Positions 46,271 through 55,994 of a stretch of 64,000 nt of DNA are shown in pieces. A model generated the notes under the pieces. That model worked only from the letters and a program-made list of their open reading frames with translations, searched no databases and was not told the DNA's origin. Position 1 is the stretch's first letter. Each line of letters opens with the position of its first letter. This stretch comes from Pseudomonas sp. CBZ-4 (GTDB lineage Bacteria > Pseudomonadota > Gammaproteobacteria > Pseudomonadales > Pseudomonadaceae). Location: positions 19,430-83,429 of the forward strand of contig NZ_ANNV01000042.1 in assembly GCF_000346755.1 (NCBI RefSeq). Direction: 5' to 3'. Made by a program: the position numbers and the translations under genes.

Positions 46271-46582
46271 ATGTTCAGGAGCAGTTTGCTGTCGAGTGTT
46301 TGCGTTTTCCTATTGCTCGGCTGTACAGGAAGGGGCTTTCAACCGCCGCCTCCGGATTTCACCGAGTGGCAAAAAAGCGGAGTCTCTTTAGAGGGCGTCA
46401 AGAGTGCAATGCGCGCCTGCGGTTACACCAACTTGGCGGGAACGGGAGACAACTCGCCGATCGATGTGGTGCTGACGCGCTTCTACTGCATGAAGGACGC
46501 AGGCTTCACGCGTAAAGACAATATGGACCTGTGCAAGCTCGGCCGTATCGGTGAGTCGCCGGTCTGTGACGGCCGCCGTTAA
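46271..46582 (+). CDS. Small lipoprotein, candidate CdiI immunity protein
   Basis: A 103-residue protein with a lipoprotein signal (MFRSSLLSSVCVFLLLGC, acylated Cys about 18) and a mature part with five more cysteines: WQKSGVSLEGVKSAMRACGY, FYCMKDAGF, LCKLGR and PVCDG. It starts 11 bp after cdiA behind GAGGAAGG; an ATG at 46256 overlapping the cdiA stop (ATGA) is the alternative. Immunity proteins are usually encoded directly behind cdiA, and lipase-type effectors of other systems often have periplasmic lipoprotein immunity partners. Function is inferred from place and type only. Confidence 0.65.
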   Translation: MFRSSLLSSVCVFLLLGCTGRGFQPPPPDFTEWQKSGVSLEGVKSAMRACGYTNLAGTGDNSPIDVVLTRFYCMKDAGFTRKDNMDLCKLGRIGESPVCDGRR

Positions 46583-46606
46583 TCCCTCACCCAAAGGACA
46601 CACGCA

Positions 46607-46933
46607 ATGAACACTTTACGCAATGGACTGTACGGCGCTGCACTGGTGCTGGCGGCAATCACCCTGGGCGGTTGCGCCTCGTCGGCGGCCATCACCGGCG
46701 AGCCCGGGGTGAACATGGGTGACAGCTACCAGAAGGTGCTGGCCGTGGTCAGCCGCAACAACACCGTGACCAAGCAGGTCGATGGCCAGGGCTTCCGGGC
46801 CGAGGGGTATTCGCCGATGTTCAAGGACTGCCGCGCCAAGTACTTCCTGTTCCAGGGCGCCGATGGCTTGCAGCGCGTGAGCTATGAGCCGGCGCCGAAC
46901 TTGTCGGTCAACCAGAACTGCCGCCAGCCCTGA
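46607..46933 (+). CDS. Small lipoprotein of unknown function
   Basis: A 108-residue protein with a clear lipobox (ITLGGC, Cys about 23). The mature part has two cysteines (FKDCRAK and NQNCRQP), which could form a disulfide. It starts 24 bp after the previous lipoprotein gene behind AAAGGA, so it is probably co-transcribed with the cdi genes. I do not recognise the family. It could be a second immunity factor or an unrelated periplasmic protein. Confidence 0.7.
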   Translation: MNTLRNGLYGAALVLAAITLGGCASSAAITGEPGVNMGDSYQKVLAVVSRNNTVTKQVDGQGFRAEGYSPMFKDCRAKYFLFQGADGLQRVSYEPAPNLSVNQNCRQP

Positions 46934-46960
46934 CGCCTGTCCGTTAAGGATGAACACTCA

Positions 46961-46996
46961 ACCTGTGGCGAGGGAGCAAGCTCCCTCGCCACAGGT
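46961..46996. repeat. Perfect 36-bp palindrome (second REP type)
   Basis: ACCTGTGGCGAGGGAGC, AA, then the exact complement GCTCCCTCGCCACAGGT: 17-bp arms with a 2-bp centre. It differs from the TGTGGGAGCTGGC family elsewhere in the window. It lies 27 bp after one lipoprotein gene and 22 bp before the next, so the transcript would form a very stable hairpin there. Confidence 0.9.
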
Positions 46997-47018
46997 TCAG
47001 CGTTTCCATGGAGTACTT

Positions 47019-47570
47019 ATGCAGATGAGACTGTTACCTGTTATCCCCGCCGTGCTGCTGTTGGCGCTCGGTGGTTGCGGCCAGGTGGCGAATATCCGTT
47101 CGCTGTCCACCGGCTACGTGCCGCCGCAAAGTGGCGAGACCGCCCGCGTGCGCCTGGTCACCGACGGCCTGGTACGTGCGGTGCCGGGGCGTGATTGCCT
47201 GGACTGGAGCGTGCCCGGCGCCGGGGTGATGGCCTCGGTCAAAGCCGGTTTCCCGGATCACAACGGCGCCAGCCTCGGCATGCCCGGCCCCGTCTATTCG
47301 TGGGCGGGCGCGGTCACGTCGGAGCTGGTGGTGCCGGCCAACAAGCCCATCGCATTCCACTACCTGGGTCGGCTGCAATACCCTCGCCAGTGCGCCAAGA
47401 CCATGACGTTCGTGCCCAAGCCCGGGCGCGACTACATGGTGCAGGCGTCGATGTCGGCGGATTGTTCGTTCCTGCTCGACGAGTTGCCGGTGGACGGCAA
47501 GCAATGGCAGCGCATCGAGCCGACGCCGGTGAGCAAGGTCCCGATGTGCAACGCGATGGATAATTTCTGA
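47019..47570 (+). CDS. Lipoprotein of unknown function
   Basis: A 183-residue protein with a lipoprotein signal (MRLLPVIPAVLLLALGGC, Cys about 20). The mature part is probably beta-rich and has four further cysteines (GRDCLDW, PRQCAKT, SADCSFL, PMCNAM). The ATG at 47019 follows GGAG by 5 bp. It is cut off from the cdi-linked genes by a strong palindrome. I do not recognise the family and see no direct tie to the cdi locus apart from position. Confidence 0.7.
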   Translation: MQMRLLPVIPAVLLLALGGCGQVANIRSLSTGYVPPQSGETARVRLVTDGLVRAVPGRDCLDWSVPGAGVMASVKAGFPDHNGASLGMPGPVYSWAGAVTSELVVPANKPIAFHYLGRLQYPRQCAKTMTFVPKPGRDYMVQASMSADCSFLLDELPVDGKQWQRIEPTPVSKVPMCNAMDNF

Positions 47571-47662
47571 CCGGCGCAATTAATTTGCGTCACCATGGCT
47601 TTTTTTCCGCCAGCAAAGGTCCACATCCTTCATGCACCTTTGCAACCAGGAGTAAGCCCGCT

Positions 47663-48580
47663 ATGACCAGCCCCAAGGCACTGTTGATCCTCCACGGCAA
47701 GCAAGCCCTCAACGAGGACGTGCGCGCGGCCGTGCAGGCCCGGCGTGAGCAGGGCTGGGAGCTGGCGGTACGGGTCACGTGGGAGGGCGGTGATGCCGAG
47801 CGCCTGGTCCATGAGGCGTTGGATGCGGGCTACACCCATTTGATCGCGGGCGGTGGCGACGGCACCTTGCGTGACGTCGCCGAAGCCATGGCCCACGCCA
47901 AGACCGACGCCAGCCTGGTGCTGATGCCCCTGGGCACCGCCAATGACTTCGCCCGCGCCGCCGGCGTGCCACTGGAGCCGGCCCAGGCGCTGGCGCTGCT
48001 GGATGTGCCGCCAAGGGCCATCGACCTGGGGCAGGCCGGCGGGCAGGTCTTCCTCAACATGGCCACCGGCGGCTTCGGCAGCCAGGTCACGGCCAACACC
48101 TCCGAAGACTTGAAGAAGGTCCTCGGTGGCGCCGCCTACCTGTTTACCGGCTTGACCCGTTTCAGTGAACTGAAGGCGGCTTACGGTGAGCTGGAAGGGC
48201 CGGGCTTCCACTGGAAAGGCGACCTGCTCGCGCTGGGCATCGGCAACGGCCGCCAGGCGGGCGGCGGGCATGTGCTGTGCCCGGGCGCGGTGGTCGATGA
48301 TGGTTTGCTCGACATCAGCATTCTGCCGGCGCCGCAGGAAGTGGTCGGCACCTTGCTGACGCTGATGAGCGACGGTGGGCTGGACAATATGTTTGTGCGC
48401 GCGCGCCTGCCGTGGGTTGAGATCAAGGTCGCCGACGGGCTGTACATCAATCTGGATGGCGAGCCGCTGAAGGGCGATGACTTGCGTTTTGTCGCCTTGC
48501 CCAAGGCCTTGCGCGTGCACCTGCCGGTGGGTTCGCCGCTAGTCGTCGAGGCTGATGATCTGCTCGCGCACCGCGAATAA
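47663..48580 (+). CDS. yegS: Lipid kinase, YegS family
   Basis: A 305-residue diacylglycerol-kinase-like protein: nucleotide-binding motif GGGDGTLRDVAEAM (about 65-78), LMPLGTANDFARAAGVPLE (about 94-112), then a two-layer lipid-binding domain with GGGHVLCPGAVVDDGLLDISILP. YegS-type enzymes phosphorylate membrane lipids such as phosphatidylglycerol in vitro. I chose the ATG at 47663, which gives the usual family start MTSPKALLILHGK. Its last 42 bp overlap the end of the convergent response-regulator gene. Confidence 0.9.
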   Translation: MTSPKALLILHGKQALNEDVRAAVQARREQGWELAVRVTWEGGDAERLVHEALDAGYTHLIAGGGDGTLRDVAEAMAHAKTDASLVLMPLGTANDFARAAGVPLEPAQALALLDVPPRAIDLGQAGGQVFLNMATGGFGSQVTANTSEDLKKVLGGAAYLFTGLTRFSELKAAYGELEGPGFHWKGDLLALGIGNGRQAGGGHVLCPGAVVDDGLLDISILPAPQEVVGTLLTLMSDGGLDNMFVRARLPWVEIKVADGLYINLDGEPLKGDDLRFVALPKALRVHLPVGSPLVVEADDLLAHRE

Positions 48581-49198
48581 CACCAGGCCCGCCACGTCGA
48601 AAATCTGCAGGCGCTTCATGATCTGCGAGCGGTGCGCCTCCACGGTCTTGATACTCAAGCCGAGGCCGTGGGCGATTTCCCGGGTGGACTTGCCGCGCAC
48701 GATCAAGCGCAGGATCTCCAGCTGGCGCGCCGTGAGGTTGTGGCTGTGGACTACCGGGGACACCGGCCCCTGGTTGCGCACCAGCGCCTGGTTGATCACC
48801 GTGTGGGCAATCGCCGGGCTCAGGTAACGTTCGTTGTTGCGCAGCGCCAACAGCGCATGTTCCAGCTCGCTGGCGCTGGTGTCCTTGAGCAGGTAGCCGT
48901 GGGCGCCGCACTCGAGGGCACGCATGATCAGTTCCGGGTCGGTGTGCATCGACAGGATCAGCACCTTGCTCTTGGGGTGCGCGCTCTTGAGTTGCTGCAA
49001 GGCATCGAGGCCACCGGTGTGTTTCATCGACAGGTCGAGCAGCACGATATCCGGTTGCAGGGCGTTGAACTGTGCGAGCAGCTGCGCGCCGTCGCTGGCT
49101 TCGCCCACCACCGCGTAGCCGGGAATATCGAGGATCAGCGCACGCACGCCGGCCCTGATCAACGCGTGATCATCCACCAGCAATAAATTACAGGTCAC
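48539..49198 (-). CDS. NarL/FixJ-type response regulator
   Basis: A 219-residue regulator: receiver domain (1-120, phospho-Asp55 in VLLDLSMKHTGGLDAL) and a C-terminal LuxR-type helix-turn-helix (NLTARQLEILRLIVRGKSTREIAHGLGLSIKTVEAHRSQIMKRL in frame). It is encoded with the sensor kinase upstream, whose stop overlaps its ATG (ATGA, 49195-49198). The target genes are unknown. Its 3' end overlaps the yegS 3' end tail to tail. Confidence 0.92.
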   Translation of the reverse strand: MTCNLLLVDDHALIRAGVRALILDIPGYAVVGEASDGAQLLAQFNALQPDIVLLDLSMKHTGGLDALQQLKSAHPKSKVLILSMHTDPELIMRALECGAHGYLLKDTSASELEHALLALRNNERYLSPAIAHTVINQALVRNQGPVSPVVHSHNLTARQLEILRLIVRGKSTREIAHGLGLSIKTVEAHRSQIMKRLQIFDVAGLVLFAVREQIISLDD

Positions 49199-50088
49199 TC
49201 AAGCACCTTGGGCGCGCTGGCCCGTTCGAGGGCGCGCGGCGCCCAGGGGAAAAGCGCGTCGATCCGCGTGCCGGTGCCGGGATGGCTGACCACGGACAGG
49301 GAGCCGCCCAGTTGATCGATGCGTTCGGACATGCCAGCCATGCCCCGTTGGCCTTCGCGGCCGGGGTCGAGGGCGGGTGAAAAGCCCTGGCCATCGTCGT
49401 AGATCGTCAGCGACAGCCCTTCGGGCAGGCGTTGCAGGCGCACCACCAGGTTGCGTGCCTGGGCATGGCGTTGCATGTTGGTCACCGCCTCCTGGGTGAT
49501 GCGAAACGCGGCCACGGCCATTTCCTCGGGGATGCCGGTCAGCCGTTGCTGGCATTCCAGGCTCCAGTGCGTGGGGCTGTTTTCCAGGGTCTTGAGCAAG
49601 TGCGCGCGCAGGCTCGCTTCCAGGCCCAGGCTGGTCAGCTGGCGCGGGTTGAGGATGGCGGAGACATCACGCACCTTGGCCAGGGTTTCACTCAGGGTAT
49701 TGCCGAGCATTGTACATTGGCCTTGCAACTCCTGGGGCAGGCGGCGCTGCAGCCATTCACTCTGCAACTTGGCGGCGGTGAGCAATTGGCCGATATCGTC
49801 GTGCAGCTCCCGGCTCAGGCGGTGGCGTTCGTTTTCCTGGACTTGCAGCAGGCGGTCAGCCAGCTCCTGGGGTTGGAACTTGATGGATTTGCGTGACACC
49901 CATTGTTGCAGCGCAACCACGGCCAGCGTGCCCAGGTTGAGGATCAGCAGCAGCAGCGGCACCGGCGCAGCGTGGACGTAGGCCCACAGGCTGACCAGCA
50001 GCGCACACAGGCACAGCGCGAGAATGATTCGGCGTGCATGGCTGCGGGAGATGGATGTGACGAGGAGTGACCTGAGGCTGGCGTACAT
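49195..50088 (-). CDS. Sensor histidine kinase, HisKA_3 (NarX/DegS) type
   Basis: A 297-residue kinase with two transmembrane helices (about 20-38 and 42-62) separated by only a few residues, so it has almost no periplasmic sensor domain. The HisKA_3 domain has ENERHRLSRELHDDIGQLL (His96), and the HATPase domain has a G-box YDDGQGFSP and GMAGMSERIDQLGG. It should pass phosphate to the regulator encoded next. The signal is probably sensed in the membrane or via a partner. The 229 bp upstream (50089-50317) hold no gene that I recognise. Confidence 0.9.
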   Translation of the reverse strand: MYASLRSLLVTSISRSHARRIILALCLCALLVSLWAYVHAAPVPLLLLILNLGTLAVVALQQWVSRKSIKFQPQELADRLLQVQENERHRLSRELHDDIGQLLTAAKLQSEWLQRRLPQELQGQCTMLGNTLSETLAKVRDVSAILNPRQLTSLGLEASLRAHLLKTLENSPTHWSLECQQRLTGIPEEMAVAAFRITQEAVTNMQRHAQARNLVVRLQRLPEGLSLTIYDDGQGFSPALDPGREGQRGMAGMSERIDQLGGSLSVVSHPGTGTRIDALFPWAPRALERASAPKVLE

Positions 50089-50317
50089 AGCGGATGCTTT
50101 TCACGTTGTATGCATCATGAAGTTGAGTCACTTCGAGGGCGGCATGGTAACACTTTGATTACCGCTGGTCGCCAGACGTCAATCGCGCAGTTTCCCTGTT
50201 CTGGGAAGTTATAACGGGTCGTACTTTTTCTGCATATAACGGATGCGCGCGCGTAAGTTGCTCCTGTCGTTTCTGGACAAGTAGCCGATTAAAAGCGACC
50301 ACCAGGCCAAGCGGCAC

Positions 50318-50767
50318 TCATGACGCTCGATGCAGGCGCTGCTCGGGTTTATAGCTGAAGTTCTTTTGTGGGATCTGCAAGGTCACCGTGGCAATCAGGT
50401 TGGTTTGCTCACTGTCATCCAGGCCCAGTTCGCCGGTGCGCGTGTCGATCAGTTCCAACTGCCAGGCCAGCAACGTCAGGCACGCGTGCAAGGCATCCAG
50501 GGCCTGGTCATGCAGTTGCAGCGGGTTGACGGCATTGGCAATCAAGTACTGGATGTGCCTGGAAAATTCGCTGATCGCCTGCAGGGCCAGGTTGTCGGCC
50601 TTTTCGGCGAGTCGGGTGAGGCTGATGGTCATGCACTCGATGGCATCGCTGTCATTGCGAATCAGGTGCAAGTGGCTCAGGCATTCTTCCGACTTCGCCA
50701 ACAGGGTTTCAGCTTCAAGCAGGAATTCGGGAAGTGCGGTTTGCCATTCGTTTGCGCTATTCATCAT
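50318..50767 (-). CDS. Helical protein of unknown function, divergent from cheV
   Basis: A 149-residue acidic, all-helical protein. I chose the ATG at 50767 because GGAGA lies 5 bp before it; a GTG four codons earlier is the alternative. Three long amphipathic helices (about 5-35, 40-75, 80-115) recall an Hpt four-helix bundle, but there is no phosphorylatable HxxKG motif. No signal peptide or membrane segment is present. It faces cheV across a 518-bp gap, which hints at a motility link but does not prove one. Confidence 0.6.
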   Translation of the reverse strand: MMNSANEWQTALPEFLLEAETLLAKSEECLSHLHLIRNDSDAIECMTISLTRLAEKADNLALQAISEFSRHIQYLIANAVNPLQLHDQALDALHACLTLLAWQLELIDTRTGELGLDDSEQTNLIATVTLQIPQKNFSYKPEQRLHRAS

Positions 50768-51285
50768 GCAAGTCTCCACAACATACGGTCGGGTGATGAG
50801 ATGCCGCGTCGGGTGAATGGCGTAAAACTACCGCTGAAATATGACGGAGATCTGTAGTTCGCGTCTGAACTTTTAGTAGGAAGTTTATTGTAGTGATCGC
50901 GATAGCCGTGCGTTACCCGCATCGTGCGGGCGCACATATGAAGCGCTGGAAGACCCGTGGGTCGTGGGCTGGACATCGCAAACAAAAGCCTGACTCCATT
51001 CATGCAATGAGAATGGCGTCACATTAATGGCTATTAGATATTGCGAATATCAGGTTGGGCCTGATTGTGACTAGGGGAATCCCTTAGGCAGCGGAACCTT
51101 GCGTCGCTTTGAATGTCGCGCAACGTCGCTGTAGTGCCATATGGAGAGGCGTGGCCAGTAAAGCATGATGTCAGTGTGACATCAATGGATTTACGTGGCA
51201 TTTTACCGGGGTCAAGATCTGGCGCTCGCCGCCGATAACAGACCTTAATGAGCTGCACATTCCTTTCGCGCATCAGGAGCTTTTA
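50768..51285. other. 518-bp divergent intergenic region
   Basis: No gene is supported on either strand. The right end holds the sigma-28 promoter of cheV (51212-51238). The rest is AT-richer than its neighbours, with no long palindrome and no REP. A promoter for the left-hand gene must also lie here but was not identified. Confidence 0.6.
51212..51238 (+). promoter_or_regulatory. Sigma-28 (FliA) promoter of cheV
   Basis: TCAAGATC at 51212-51219, an 11-bp spacer, then a perfect GCCGATAA at 51231-51238, 47 bp before the cheV ATG. It is close to the consensus TAAAGTTT-N11-GCCGATAA for FliA, whose gene is in this window. Confidence 0.9.
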
Positions 51286-52221
51286 ATGGCCGGCATTCTC
51301 GACACGGTAGATCAACGTACGCAACTGGTCGGTGAGAATCGCCTGGAGATCCTCATGTTCCGCCTGGCCGGGCGGCAGCTGTTCGCGATCAACGTGTTCA
51401 AGGTGCAGGAAGTCCTGCAATTGCCCAAGCTGACCCTGATGCCCCAGCGCCATCCGTTTGTCTGCGGCGTGGTCAACCTGCGCGGCCAGACGCTGCCGGT
51501 GATCGACCTGTCCCAGGCCATCGGCATGCGCCCGCTGGTGCCGGGGCCGAACAGCACCATTATTGTCACCGAGTACAACCGGTCGGTGCAGGCGTTCCTG
51601 GTGGGCGGCGTGGACCGCATCGTCAACATGAACTGGGAAGCGATCCTGCCACCGCCGACCAGCGCCGGGCGCCAGCATTACCTCACGGCCATCAGCAAGG
51701 TCGATGACCAGTTGGTGGAAATCATCGACGTGGAAAAAGTCCTCGCCGAAATCGTGCCGTACAACGCCAAGGTCTCCCGGGAAAAACTCGAAGACCCGGT
51801 GCTGGAACGCGCCCGTGGTCGCGAAGTGCTGCTGGTGGACGACTCCAACGTGGCCCTGTCGCAACTGCGCGGCACCCTCGGCCAGCTGGGGCTGAAGATG
51901 CACATCGCCAGTGACGGCCTCAAGGCGCTGAACATGCTCAAGGCCTGGGCCGACAGCGGCGTGGTGATGACCGACAAGCTGCTGATGGTCTTCACCGATG
52001 CCGAAATGCCCGAGATGGACGGCTACCGCCTGACCACCGAGATCCGCAACGACCCGCGCCTGCGTGGCTTGTACGTGGTGCTGCACACCTCGCTGTCGGG
52101 CAGCTTCAACGACTCGATGGTGAAGAAGGTCGGTTGCGACAACTTCCTCTCCAAATTCCAGCCGGACAAACTGGTGGACGTGGTGCGCGAACGCCTGATG
52201 CTGGACGAAGTGCCCGCTTGA
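51286..52221 (+). CDS. cheV: Chemotaxis protein CheV (CheW-receiver fusion)
   Basis: A 311-residue protein: CheW domain (about 15-160, FRLAGRQLFAINVFKVQEVL and GVVNLRGQTLPVIDLSQA) fused to a receiver domain (about 180-305, with LLVDDSN, FTDAEMPEMDGY and phosphate-site Asp). It couples receptors to CheA, and its receiver may act as a phosphate sink or adaptation switch. CAGGAG lies before the ATG. The gene stands alone behind a sigma-28 promoter, far from cheW. Confidence 0.94.
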   Translation: MAGILDTVDQRTQLVGENRLEILMFRLAGRQLFAINVFKVQEVLQLPKLTLMPQRHPFVCGVVNLRGQTLPVIDLSQAIGMRPLVPGPNSTIIVTEYNRSVQAFLVGGVDRIVNMNWEAILPPPTSAGRQHYLTAISKVDDQLVEIIDVEKVLAEIVPYNAKVSREKLEDPVLERARGREVLLVDDSNVALSQLRGTLGQLGLKMHIASDGLKALNMLKAWADSGVVMTDKLLMVFTDAEMPEMDGYRLTTEIRNDPRLRGLYVVLHTSLSGSFNDSMVKKVGCDNFLSKFQPDKLVDVVRERLMLDEVPA

Positions 52222-52260
52222 CCTTAGGGTAGCGTCTTTACCCCCAAGGATTGCAGGCCC

Positions 52261-53067
52261 ATGCTCCGTCTCAGCGCGTTGTACCGTTACCCCTTGAAGT
52301 CCGGCAAGGCCGAGGTCTTGCAGCAGATCGGCCTGGATAAGCTGGGGTTGGACGGCGATCGACGCTGGATGCTGGTGGACGAGGCCAGCGGGCGTTTCCT
52401 CACCCAGCGCGCCGTGGCGAAGATGAGCCAGCTGTCGGCCCTGTGGAACAGCGCCGGTGGCCTGACCCTCAGCTCACCGGGCTACCCCACCCTGGACGTG
52501 GCCCTGCCCGGCAGCGACGCCGAGTTGCGCGGCGTGACCATCTGGCGCGACACCTTGCGCGTGCCGGATGCGGGCGACGGCGCGGCCGCCTGGGTCAGCG
52601 CCTTTATCGGCAAGCCCACGCGCCTGGTGCAAATCCCCCTGGAGCGTGCGCGCACCACCGAAGCCGGTTACGGCAAGGACGATGACCAGGTCGCGTTCGC
52701 CGACGGTTACCCGTTGCTGGTGATCGGCCAGGCCTCCCTCGACGACCTGTCGCAACGTATCGGCCGGCCCATGGAAATGCTGCGCTTTCGCCCCAACCTG
52801 GTGATCGAAGGCAGTGAGGCGTTTGCCGAAGATGGCTGGAAACGCCTGCGCATCGGCGATGTGGAGTTTCGCGCGGTCAAGCCGTGCTCGCGTTGCATCC
52901 TCACCACCATCGACCCACAGACCGGCGAGCGCAGCCCTGACCGCGAACCCTTCGTGACGCTGGAGGCGTATCGCAAGACCGAGAACGGCGCGATTTTCGG
53001 CCAGAACCTGGTCAACGATGGTGTCGGCCAGTTGGCGGTGGGCATGCCGGTAACGATCCTGGAATGA
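52261..53067 (+). CDS. MOSC domain protein, YcbX type
   Basis: A 268-residue protein with an N-terminal MOSC_N beta-barrel (LYRYPLKSGKAEVLQQIGLDKLGLDGDRRWMLVD in frame) and a C-terminal MOSC domain (FRPNLVIEG, and AVKPCSRCILTTIDPQTGE with the Cys expected to bind molybdenum cofactor). Relatives such as E. coli YcbX detoxify N-hydroxylated bases. It lacks the C-terminal ferredoxin domain that E. coli YcbX carries, so it needs a separate electron donor. A terminator overlaps its stop. Confidence 0.88.
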   Translation: MLRLSALYRYPLKSGKAEVLQQIGLDKLGLDGDRRWMLVDEASGRFLTQRAVAKMSQLSALWNSAGGLTLSSPGYPTLDVALPGSDAELRGVTIWRDTLRVPDAGDGAAAWVSAFIGKPTRLVQIPLERARTTEAGYGKDDDQVAFADGYPLLVIGQASLDDLSQRIGRPMEMLRFRPNLVIEGSEAFAEDGWKRLRIGDVEFRAVKPCSRCILTTIDPQTGERSPDREPFVTLEAYRKTENGAIFGQNLVNDGVGQLAVGMPVTILE

Positions 53068-53102
53068 AAAAAGCCCGTCTCCTGCGAGACGGGCTTTTTT
53101 TT
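53067..53102. terminator. Bidirectional rho-independent terminator
   Basis: A run of A, GCCCGTCTC, loop CTGC, GAGACGGGC and a run of T. The 9-bp stem is perfect with A tract on one side and T tract on the other, so it can end both the MOSC gene (+) and ppnP (-), which converge here. Confidence 0.95.
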
Positions 53103-53114
53103 AGCGGGTGAAAC

Positions 53115-53399
53115 TCAGCCGCGGTATTCGCACAGGTAAGCGGTGTCGACGGCGACTTTCAGCTGGAACTTGCTGTTGGCCGGCACGTTGAACTGGCTGC
53201 CGGCGGCGAAGGTTTCCCACTCGCTGGCGTCTGGCAGCTTGACGGTCAGCGCGCCCGACACCACGTGCATGATTTCACGCTGGGCGGTGCCGAATTCGTA
53301 TTCACCCGGGGCCATCACGCCGATGGTCGCCGGACCTTCTGCGGTGCCGAAAGCGATCGACTTGACGGTGCCGTCGAAGTACTCGTTGACTTTGAACAT
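53115..53399 (-). CDS. ppnP: Pyrimidine/purine nucleoside phosphorylase PpnP
   Basis: A 94-residue single cupin (DUF1255/YaiE family): [17 protein letters not shown] at the start, [23 protein letters not shown] and [16 protein letters not shown]. The E. coli homologue phosphorolyses a wide range of nucleosides in the cytoplasm. I chose the ATG at 53399, the normal family start; it has a GAGGATTC-type ribosome site upstream. The gene is complete. Confidence 0.93.
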   Translation of the reverse strand: MFKVNEYFDGTVKSIAFGTAEGPATIGVMAPGEYEFGTAQREIMHVVSGALTVKLPDASEWETFAAGSQFNVPANSKFQLKVAVDTAYLCEYRG

Positions 53400-53462
53400 G
53401 GGTGAATCCTCGGAAAAGGGTCTGGAAAGGTCGGCCAGTATGCCCAAGGGCAGGGGAGCTGC

Positions 53463-54005
53463 CTAGACCGGCAAAATCAGCGGCAACAGGCGTGCGGTGT
53501 TGCGCGCATCCTCCAGCGCCCGATGTTGCTGGCCGTTGAACTGCATCCCTGCCAATTGCAGCGCGCCATTGAGCCCCAGCGGCTTGTCCAGCCGGCGCGC
53601 CTTGGCGAAGCGTTGCTTGAGGTTCACATGGGGGGTTTGGGCCAGCGCGCTGGCCAGGCCATGGCGCTGCCACTCCAGTTCCAGCTGCTTGCGGTCGTAG
53701 TCGCCCCAACTGGCCCAGCCTTCCAGGCGCGCGTGGTGCTGGCCCAGCCAGCGTTCGAACAGCGGCCACACTTCGGTGATCGGCGCGGCAGCGTCGATAT
53801 TCGCCTGGGTGATGTGGGTCAGTTGCCGGCAAAAGGGCGTCAGCAAGGGCCGGCGCAACGGCCGGACAAAGCGCTGGAAATGGTCCAGTTCGCGGCCCTG
53901 GCGGTTCACCAGGCTCGCGCCGATCTCGATGACTTCCATCTCCGTCACGGGCCAGCCGCCGTCATCCGTCGTGGCTTCAAGGTCAATAATCAGCCAATGA
54001 GGCAT
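53463..54005 (-). CDS. DnaQ-like 3'-5' exonuclease
   Basis: A 180-residue DEDDh-family exonuclease. Exo I is IIDLEAT (Asp8, Glu10), Exo II lies near HITQANIDAAAPI, and Exo III is HRALEDARNTARLLPLI with the general-base His and metal Asp. It resembles the KapD/ERI-1-type group rather than the polymerase III epsilon subunit or oligoribonuclease. The substrate (DNA or RNA) cannot be told from sequence. It lies alone on the minus strand between ppnP and atuF. Confidence 0.88.
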   Translation of the reverse strand: MPHWLIIDLEATTDDGGWPVTEMEVIEIGASLVNRQGRELDHFQRFVRPLRRPLLTPFCRQLTHITQANIDAAAPITEVWPLFERWLGQHHARLEGWASWGDYDRKQLELEWQRHGLASALAQTPHVNLKQRFAKARRLDKPLGLNGALQLAGMQFNGQQHRALEDARNTARLLPLILPV

Positions 54006-54077
54006 CGTGCAGGTTCCCGTCTCTTCCCTTCTTGATGGGGATAGAGCGTAGCCCGGCCGCGTAGTTCCGCCTAGGCG

Positions 54078-55961
<1,884 letters not shown>

Positions 55962-55994
55962 GGGGTTATCCCTTGGCTGATGGGGTGTTTGTTC

